DNA of 18,825 bases from Pseudomonadota bacterium (GTDB lineage: Bacteria; Pseudomonadota; Alphaproteobacteria; Rhizobiales; Devosiaceae), in the NCBI GenBank assembly GCA_023430705.1, contig JAEYZJ010000074.1:1-18825 (forward strand). Reading direction: 5' to 3'. The position numbers and the translations under genes are program-made. The notes below the pieces were generated by a model. That model had not been told where the DNA came from. It saw nothing but the letters and a program-made list of their open reading frames with translations, and did no database searches. Below are positions 13,721 to 18,825 of the stretch, in pieces; position 1 is the stretch's first letter, and every line of letters begins with the position of its first letter.

Positions 13721-15004
13721 TCAGGCCTGCCGGCGCTCCGACGGGCGCGTCCGCTCGACCACGAGGTCCGCGCGCACCGGACCCGGCCGGCCTACATGCG
13801 GTCCCTGTACCAGCCCGATGCCGTCCTCGAACAGACTCAACAGCTGCTGCTCGTCGATCGTGCCGGTGGCGCAGAGCTCGATCTCGAAGCGCCGCGCATA
13901 GGGGGCGACGTCGGCGGTGTGGAAATCGGTGAAGGCTTCCGGCCCGGTGAGGAAGCGCGTGGCGTCGAAGCGCACGGCGGAGAAGCCGAGCCCCTGCAGC
14001 TCGGCAAAGTCGAGCCGGAGCGAACTCGAATCGACGAGGACGAAGCCGACGCCGGCCTTGCGGAAGTCGCCCAGCGCGCGCTTTTCGAGGGGCGCCAGCG
14101 CCTTGAACTGGGCGTGGGTGACGGCAAAGGACAGGGACGCGGCGATGGCCTGGTTGGCACCGAGCGTGGCGTTGACGAGGTCGAGCGACTTGCGGTCGGT
14201 GATGGTGGGGCGGCTGAGCGGCACGAAGAGGTGCGTCGGCTCGCCCGAGGTCCGCGCGCGGCGCGCGATGGTGACGGCCTCCTCGAGCGCCAGCGCCTCG
14301 ATGCGGCGGACCAGGTCCTCGCCGCCCCGCCGCGGCATGAAGTCGAGGGCGTCGGCAAGCCCGCCCGCATCCAGCATGAGGCGCGGCACGAGGTCGTAGC
14401 CGACCGGGCGGCGCGACGGCAGCGCGACGACGGGCTCGATGTGGAAGACGAGGCGATTCTGGTCGAGCGCGGCGCGCAGCTCGGCCTCGGGAATCAGGGG
14501 CTCGAGGAAAAGTTCATCCTCGTCGGGCGGCGCATCGGCAGGCTGGGCGGCCACGGCCCGGCGGACCGGGGCATCGTCGCTGCGGCGCGCCTCCTCGAAC
14601 TCGGCGAGGGCTTCGGCGAGCTGGCGCGTGACGGTGCCGAGGACGGAGATGTCGGCCTCGATGCTCTCGAGCCGGCTGCCGACATTGGCATCGGTGATGG
14701 CGTTGACGCGCTGGCTCAGCACCTGGCCGGCCCTGGCGTCGGTGGACAGGAGCCGCGCCAGATCCTCGACGGCGCGCTCCAGCCGGGCCTCGGAACGCCG
14801 GCGCAGACGCCGCTCCATGAGCATGACGGCCACCGCCCCGAAGGCGATGGCGGTGACGAAAGCCTCGATGGGCGAGAAGGTCAGCCCGAAATAGGCGGCA
14901 GCAGCAACGCCGAGCGCGGCCACCGCGATGAAAATGTAGACGAGGCCTTGCACGTGTACTCGTGCTCCCAGTTTGGCGGGATTCGACACCCGGTGTCTTA
15001 GCAT
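13721..15004 (-). CDS. Membrane-anchored degenerate EAL-domain protein
   Basis: The 427-aa protein starts with two hydrophobic helices (about residues 19-40 and 46-64). A charged, coiled-coil-like region (65-140) and an acidic linker (140-172) follow, then an EAL-like domain (173-412). The fold is recognised from FHIEPVVALPSRRPVGYDLVPR near the domain start and from ATGTIDEQQLLSLFEDGIG and QGPHVGRP at its end. The catalytic EAL triplet reads DLV (204-206), the NxS metal motif is replaced by PLS (262-264), and the DDFG loop reads VDSSS (324-328). It is therefore probably not a c-di-GMP phosphodiesterase but a c-di-GMP-binding or protein-interaction module. I use ATG at 15004; GTG at 14953 is an alternative start nearer to the first helix. 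It is divergent from the receiver/Fis regulator gene. Confidence 0.8.
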   Translation of the reverse strand: MLRHRVSNPAKLGARVHVQGLVYIFIAVAALGVAAAAYFGLTFSPIEAFVTAIAFGAVAVMLMERRLRRRSEARLERAVEDLARLLSTDARAGQVLSQRVNAITDANVGSRLESIEADISVLGTVTRQLAEALAEFEEARRSDDAPVRRAVAAQPADAPPDEDELFLEPLIPEAELRAALDQNRLVFHIEPVVALPSRRPVGYDLVPRLMLDAGGLADALDFMPRRGGEDLVRRIEALALEEAVTIARRARTSGEPTHLFVPLSRPTITDRKSLDLVNATLGANQAIAASLSFAVTHAQFKALAPLEKRALGDFRKAGVGFVLVDSSSLRLDFAELQGLGFSAVRFDATRFLTGPEAFTDFHTADVAPYARRFEIELCATGTIDEQQLLSLFEDGIGLVQGPHVGRPGPVRADLVVERTRPSERRQA

Positions 15005-15160
15005 CGGGGGCAGGCGGCAGAAAGGCGCAGCCGCGCCTCAGCTGTGGCAAACCCGTTGCGCGTGCGCGCCTACGTCGCCAGGCGGACGATGCCGGGAACG
15101 GTTTGTTTACCCAGATCGTCAACACTCCGTTCAGCACGCTCGCGCTCGAGGACCGTTGGA
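15005..15160. promoter_or_regulatory. Divergent control region of the EAL-like and receiver/Fis genes
   Basis: This 156-bp gap should hold both promoters. It contains a perfect 6-bp inverted repeat, AGGCGC-AGCC-GCGCCT, at 15023-15038, which could be an operator or an early-transcript hairpin. A less GC-rich patch lies at about 15100-15125, upstream of the regulator start. I cannot assign -35/-10 boxes with confidence. Confidence 0.35.
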
Positions 15161-15952
15161 ATGCCTGCCGCCGGACAGGAGATCGCTGCCCGCATCCTGC
15201 TTGTCGACCACGACATGGCGGGCTGCGGCGTATTGATCGACGCGCTGGACAGCTGCTTCGTCCGCGCGCCCGAGATCGTCGTGGCGGGCACCGGACGCGA
15301 AGCGGCCGAACGGCTGCGCGGCAGCTTCTACGACCTCCTCCTCGCCGATCTCTCGACGCTCAGGGACCTCTCGGCGGAAGCCGACGAGGCGGTGGCGCGG
15401 CTCGCGCGACTGTCGCAGGGCGCGCTGCTGGTAACGCTGTCGGACGGCGGCTCGGTATCGGCCACGCTGGCGGCATTGCAGGCCGGTGCGCACGAGCACA
15501 TCACCCGCCCGATCGAGACGCAGGCGCTCGCGGCACGGCTCGACGAACTGGCGCAGCGCCATGCGCGGCCGGTGGCGGCGGCGTTCCGCGGGCAGGCCGA
15601 ACGGGACCGGCTGGCCGCGCTGATCGACGCCTCGAACCAGTTGCAGACCGTGCTGGATTTCGTCGCCCGGGACCTGCCGGGGAGCGCCGAACACCTCGAG
15701 GGCGTCGCCCGGCGGATCCTCTCCATGTTCGACGGCACGCAAGAACGCCCGGCCGAGCCCCCTGCCCCCGAGGCCCTGCGTCCGGCCGTGCTGCCGATGT
15801 GGCGGCAGGAGCAGCGCATCATCGAGGATGCGATCGCGAGCTTCGGCGGCAACATCGCGCTCGCCGCACAGGCATTGGAGCTGAGCCCCTCCACCATCTA
15901 CCGCAAGCGGCAGGCCTGGGCCGAGATGGAAGGCACGAAGGGCGCCGCCTGA
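15161..15952 (+). CDS. Response-regulator-like protein with receiver and Fis-type HTH, no AAA+ domain
   Basis: The 263-aa protein has an N-terminal receiver domain (about 10-130). The acidic pair is in LVDHD (Asp16, Asp18), the candidate phosphoacceptor is Asp63 in LLLADLS, Thr92 is in LVTLSDG, and Arg116 in ITRPIE sits where receivers normally have lysine. The C-terminus (about 214-255) is a Fis-type HTH (EQRIIEDAIASFGGN, then LELSPSTIYRKRQAW) as found in NtrC/LuxO-type activators. The sigma-54-interacting AAA+ ATPase that normally separates them is missing; in its place is an uncharacterised helical segment (140-210). It probably binds DNA without acting as a sigma-54 activator. ATG at 15161 is chosen because the receiver fold starts there; an upstream in-frame ATG at 15044 adds non-homologous residues. 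It converges with the 61-aa gene. Confidence 0.82.
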   Translation: MPAAGQEIAARILLVDHDMAGCGVLIDALDSCFVRAPEIVVAGTGREAAERLRGSFYDLLLADLSTLRDLSAEADEAVARLARLSQGALLVTLSDGGSVSATLAALQAGAHEHITRPIETQALAARLDELAQRHARPVAAAFRGQAERDRLAALIDASNQLQTVLDFVARDLPGSAEHLEGVARRILSMFDGTQERPAEPPAPEALRPAVLPMWRQEQRIIEDAIASFGGNIALAAQALELSPSTIYRKRQAWAEMEGTKGAA

Positions 15953-15962
15953 GGCCGCGCCC
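15940..15962. terminator. Hairpin over the regulator stop codon (possible bidirectional terminator)
   Basis: GGGCGC (15940-15945) pairs with GCGCCC (15957-15962), with an inner GCC/GGC (15947-15949 / 15953-15955) around a TGA loop. It lies at the junction of two convergent genes, where terminators are expected, but has no U-tract on either strand, so the call is weak. Confidence 0.35.
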
Positions 15963-15977
15963 TGTCCGAAGCCCTGG

Positions 15978-16163
15978 TCAGCCCTTGGCGAGCTTGTCGC
16001 GCATCTTCTTGGCGGTGGCGAAGGCCTTGGCCTCTTCGCCCAGGGCCGAGCCCTTCTTGACCACGTTGCCCTCGGCGTCGACGAGCGACCAGTCCCACTT
16101 GGTGTTGGGACCGACGCCACCTGTCCGGCGGAGCTTGATTTCGAGTTCTGCGCTTACCGCCAT
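15978..16163 (-). CDS. Small conserved-looking protein of unknown function (61 aa)
   Basis: The product is 61 residues, basic and soluble. An N-terminal strand-like segment (SAELEIKLRR) precedes TKWDWSLVDAEGNVVKKGSA and a C-terminal helix (EEAKAFATAKKMRDKL). The compact strand-strand-helix pattern with two tryptophans (W23, W25) faintly recalls small YegP/DUF1508-like modules, but I cannot assign a family. Its ATG at 16161-16163 overlaps the last 10 bases of the glycosyltransferase gene (ATGGCGGTAA contains both start and stop), which points to translational coupling and supports a real gene. The codon usage is like the neighbours. Function unknown. Confidence 0.75.
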   Translation of the reverse strand: MAVSAELEIKLRRTGGVGPNTKWDWSLVDAEGNVVKKGSALGEEAKAFATAKKMRDKLAKG

Positions 16164-17308
16164 GTGAATACCTTTGTAACCGAGTAGTTGAAGACAACGC
16201 TCATCAGCACGCCAAGCAGGCCGGCGACATAGAACTGGCCATCGAAGGCGTAGATCCAGCTGGCCACCGACACGTTGGCCAGCGCACCGATCGAACAGAC
16301 GGCGTAGAAGGTCAAGAGGCCAGTGAACCAGCGCGCGCCGCGCAGCTTCTTGTTGGCGTAGGTCAGCTCGTTGTTGGCGACGAAATTGAACGTCATGGCG
16401 ATGACCGTGGCGAGCGTCTGGGACCAGACGAAATCGAGCCCGGCCCACTCGTGCGCCAGCAGGAGCGTGCCCATGTGGACGACGACGCCGAAGCCGCCGA
16501 CGAGCCCGAACAGGAGGAAGCTCGTGGGCAGCATGCCGCGGCTCAGCTTGGAAACGACGAGGCCGAGGAACTGCACGACGACGAGCGAGCTCATTTTGCT
16601 CTCGCCGGCGTGGCGCGGCCGGAAGGTGTAGGGCACCTCCCCGATCTGCAGTTCCCTGCCGTGCAGCGCGTGGAAGCGGCCGGCCGAGACGATGATGTCG
16701 AGCAGGATCTTGAAGCCTTCCTCGCTGAGCGAGGGCGCGATCTCGTCGAAGAGGTCGCGGCGCATCAGGAAGAAGCCGCTCATCGGGTCGGAGAGGCTCT
16801 TGCCGGTGACGAGGCGGGATAGCCGGGTGGCGAGGCGCGAGCCGGCCTCGCGGGTCCTCGACAGGCCCTCGCCGACGCTGCCCTCGGCACTGTAGCGGGT
16901 GCCGACGACGACATCGTCACCGGCGATGGCCTTCTGGAGCATGGCGGGAAGGATGGTCTCGTCATGCTGCAGGTCGGCATCGATGACGGCGAAGTATGGC
17001 GCCGAGGACGCGAGGATGCCCTCGATCACCGCCGAGCTGAGGCCGCGGCGGCCGATCCGCCGGATGGCGCGCACATTGGGATGCACCCGGGCCATGTCGC
17101 GCACGACCTCGGCCGTGCCGTCGGGGGAGTTGTCGTCGACGACGATGAACTCGAAGGGAATGCTGCCGAGCGCGGCGGTGACCTTTTCATAGAGCAGGCC
17201 GACATTGTCGCGCTCGTTGAAGCTCGGGACAATGATGGCAAGCTCGGGCGCCACCCATGCCTCGGGCGCGCGCTTGTGCGGCTGGGGATCGAACTCGACG
17301 ACGCTCAC
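16154..17308 (-). CDS. Polyprenyl-phosphate glycosyltransferase (GT2, DPM1-like) fused to a GtrA-like membrane domain
   Basis: The 384-aa protein has an N-terminal GT-A domain (about 20-250) of the dolichyl-phosphate mannosyltransferase type. IIVPSFNERDNV, VVDDNSPDGT (57-65) and the metal-binding DADLQHD (110-116) are visible, followed by DPMSGFFLMRRDLF. It probably transfers a sugar from a nucleotide sugar to a polyprenyl phosphate at the inner membrane. Residues about 260-384 form four hydrophobic helices of the GtrA/DPMS type, with NFVANNELTYANKK and the terminal FNYSVTKVFTWR, which may anchor the enzyme or help flip the lipid-linked sugar. The start is GTG at 17308 with GGAG 5 nt upstream. 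It is the first gene of a two-gene unit with the 61-aa protein. The sugar and final acceptor are unknown. Confidence 0.92.
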   Translation of the reverse strand: MSVVEFDPQPHKRAPEAWVAPELAIIVPSFNERDNVGLLYEKVTAALGSIPFEFIVVDDNSPDGTAEVVRDMARVHPNVRAIRRIGRRGLSSAVIEGILASSAPYFAVIDADLQHDETILPAMLQKAIAGDDVVVGTRYSAEGSVGEGLSRTREAGSRLATRLSRLVTGKSLSDPMSGFFLMRRDLFDEIAPSLSEEGFKILLDIIVSAGRFHALHGRELQIGEVPYTFRPRHAGESKMSSLVVVQFLGLVVSKLSRGMLPTSFLLFGLVGGFGVVVHMGTLLLAHEWAGLDFVWSQTLATVIAMTFNFVANNELTYANKKLRGARWFTGLLTFYAVCSIGALANVSVASWIYAFDGQFYVAGLLGVLMSVVFNYSVTKVFTWR

Positions 17309-17424
17309 GTCTGCTCCGATGTGCGAGTTTATTGAGATGAAGTCACGACGGTGGCCGGCACGTTATCATGGCGGCAGTTTACGGTTTCTGTCGGCACCCT
17401 GAACGTGTCATTTCGATGCCCGTT

Positions 17425-17443
17425 GCATGCGCCTGCCGCATGC
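17425..17443. other. Inverted repeat upstream of the groESL promoter
   Basis: GCATGCG (17425-17431) and CGCATGC (17437-17443) are perfect 7-bp inverted repeats separated by 5 bp. They lie between the GT start and the groESL -35 box, where they could serve as an operator or a transcript hairpin. Nothing else is recognisable between 17309 and 17475. Confidence 0.4.
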
Positions 17444-17475
17444 CCCGCTGCTCCAGGGCTATGGGTTAGGCTCAA

Positions 17476-17505
17476 CTTGACTCCCCGTGCCCCTCCTCCT
17501 ATATC
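17476..17505 (+). promoter_or_regulatory. groESL promoter (RpoH-like, overlapping a sigma-70-like match)
   Basis: CTTGAC at 17476-17481 and CCTATAT at 17498-17504 match the alphaproteobacterial heat-shock (RpoH) pattern CTTG-N17/18-CYTATNT. The same bases read as TTGACT-N17-TATATC for a housekeeping sigma. The predicted transcription start, around 17511-17513, falls just before the CIRCE element. Confidence 0.8.
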
Positions 17506-17518
17506 CCGCTCCAGCTGA

Positions 17519-17545
17519 TTAGCACTCCTCTTGGCTGAGTGCTAA
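17519..17545. promoter_or_regulatory. CIRCE operator for HrcA
   Basis: TTAGCACTC (17519-17527), nine spacer bases and GAGTGCTAA (17537-17545) are a perfect match to the CIRCE consensus. HrcA dimers bind this DNA and repress groESL until heat stress. It sits between the promoter and the groES ribosome binding site, so it also forms part of the 5' leader. Confidence 0.97.
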
Positions 17546-17580
17546 CAGTCACGAAATTGTTGAGGCTGATAGGAGCAAAC

Positions 17581-17871
17581 ATGGCTTTCCGTCCCCTGCA
17601 CGACCGCGTGGTCGTCCGGCGTGTCGACAGCGAAGAGAAGACCGCTGGCGGCATCATCATTCCCGATACCGCCAAGGAAAAGCCCTCCGAGGGCGTGATC
17701 GTCTCGGTCGGCCCCGGCGCTCGTGACGAAGCCGGCAAGCTGGTTCCGCCGGACGTCAAGGAAGGCGACCGCGTCCTGTTCGGCAAGTGGAGCGGCACCG
17801 AGGTGAAGCTCAACGGTCAGGATCTCCTGATCATGAAAGAGTCCGACATCATGGGCGTGATCACCGCGTAA
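17581..17871 (+). CDS. groES: Co-chaperonin GroES
   Basis: GroES is the heptameric lid that closes the GroEL folding chamber. The 96-aa protein is full length with all family features. It starts MAFRPLHDRVVVRRV, followed by the mobile loop with EEKTAGGIIIPDTAKEKP (18-35), the GVIVSVGPGA strand, KEGDRVLFGKWSGTEVK and the end ESDIMGVI. ATG at 17581 has AGGAG 5 nt upstream. An in-frame extension to 17539 would begin inside the CIRCE element and is rejected. groEL follows after 53 bp with its own ribosome binding site, and both are controlled by the CIRCE/RpoH-like promoter upstream. Confidence 0.99.
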   Translation: MAFRPLHDRVVVRRVDSEEKTAGGIIIPDTAKEKPSEGVIVSVGPGARDEAGKLVPPDVKEGDRVLFGKWSGTEVKLNGQDLLIMKESDIMGVITA

Positions 17872-17924
17872 GGCATTCGCCGCGCACGGTTTTCCCCTCT
17901 GTTTCCACGTAAGGAGCGCCTCCA

Positions 17925-18825
<901 letters not shown>

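Noticed and set aside
13721..15004. Active c-di-GMP phosphodiesterase
   Set aside because: The catalytic EAL, NxS and DDFG-loop residues are all substituted.

Overview
The window is high-G+C chromosomal DNA from an alphaproteobacterium, most likely a member of the Hyphomicrobiales. A Devosia-like lineage is my best guess, from gene order and protein flavour only. Support comes from the order HAD-IIA (TIGR01459-type) - ribF - ileS - lspA, a MutL with its own endonuclease motif (so no MutH expected), groESL behind a perfect CIRCE element and an RpoH-like promoter, and frequent GTG/TTG starts. I see no phage, plasmid, transposase, tRNA, rRNA or CRISPR signature. Nearly all of it is core genome.

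Layout. Positions 1-381 hold the 3' end of purD, followed on the same strand by a patatin-like phospholipase (420-1394) that converges on tadA (1398-1859, minus). A 145-bp divergent gap with hairpins separates tadA from mutL (2005-3810, plus, TTG start). A phosphotransferase-fold gene (3813-4691) follows mutL 2 bp later. Then eight minus-strand genes run back to back from 15004 down to 4699: a degenerate EAL membrane protein, a HAD-IIA hydrolase, ribF, ileS, lspA, a lipoprotein, an RluB-type pseudouridine synthase with a very long repetitive tail, and rsmD. A receiver/Fis-HTH regulator (15161-15952, plus) is divergent from the EAL gene. It converges on a 61-aa protein gene that overlaps the end of a GT2-GtrA membrane glycosyltransferase gene (16154-17308, minus). 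The window closes with groES and a 3'-truncated groEL (plus).

How the genes fit together. rluB and rsmD (3 bp apart) both modify rRNA. ileS, tadA and rsmD serve translation, and ribF makes FMN/FAD. lspA sits directly upstream of a lipoprotein whose signal peptide LspA would be expected to cleave. The EAL-like protein and the divergent regulator both have altered signalling motifs and may form a local signalling pair; this is inference.

The most interesting non-genic structure is a set of C/G-rich palindromes in the gaps (tadA/mutL, lspA/ileS, ileS/ribF), with one look-alike inside the mutL interdomain linker. The ileS/ribF copy is a 109-bp inverted repeat with 15-bp ends. In the lspA/ileS gap a C-rich arm could pair either with a neighbouring G-rich arm or with an identical 7-mer that is the lspA ribosome binding site. 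The rluB tail carries a 126-bp tandem repeat whose two full copies differ at only three positions, all synonymous. I found no clearly new multi-gene system.
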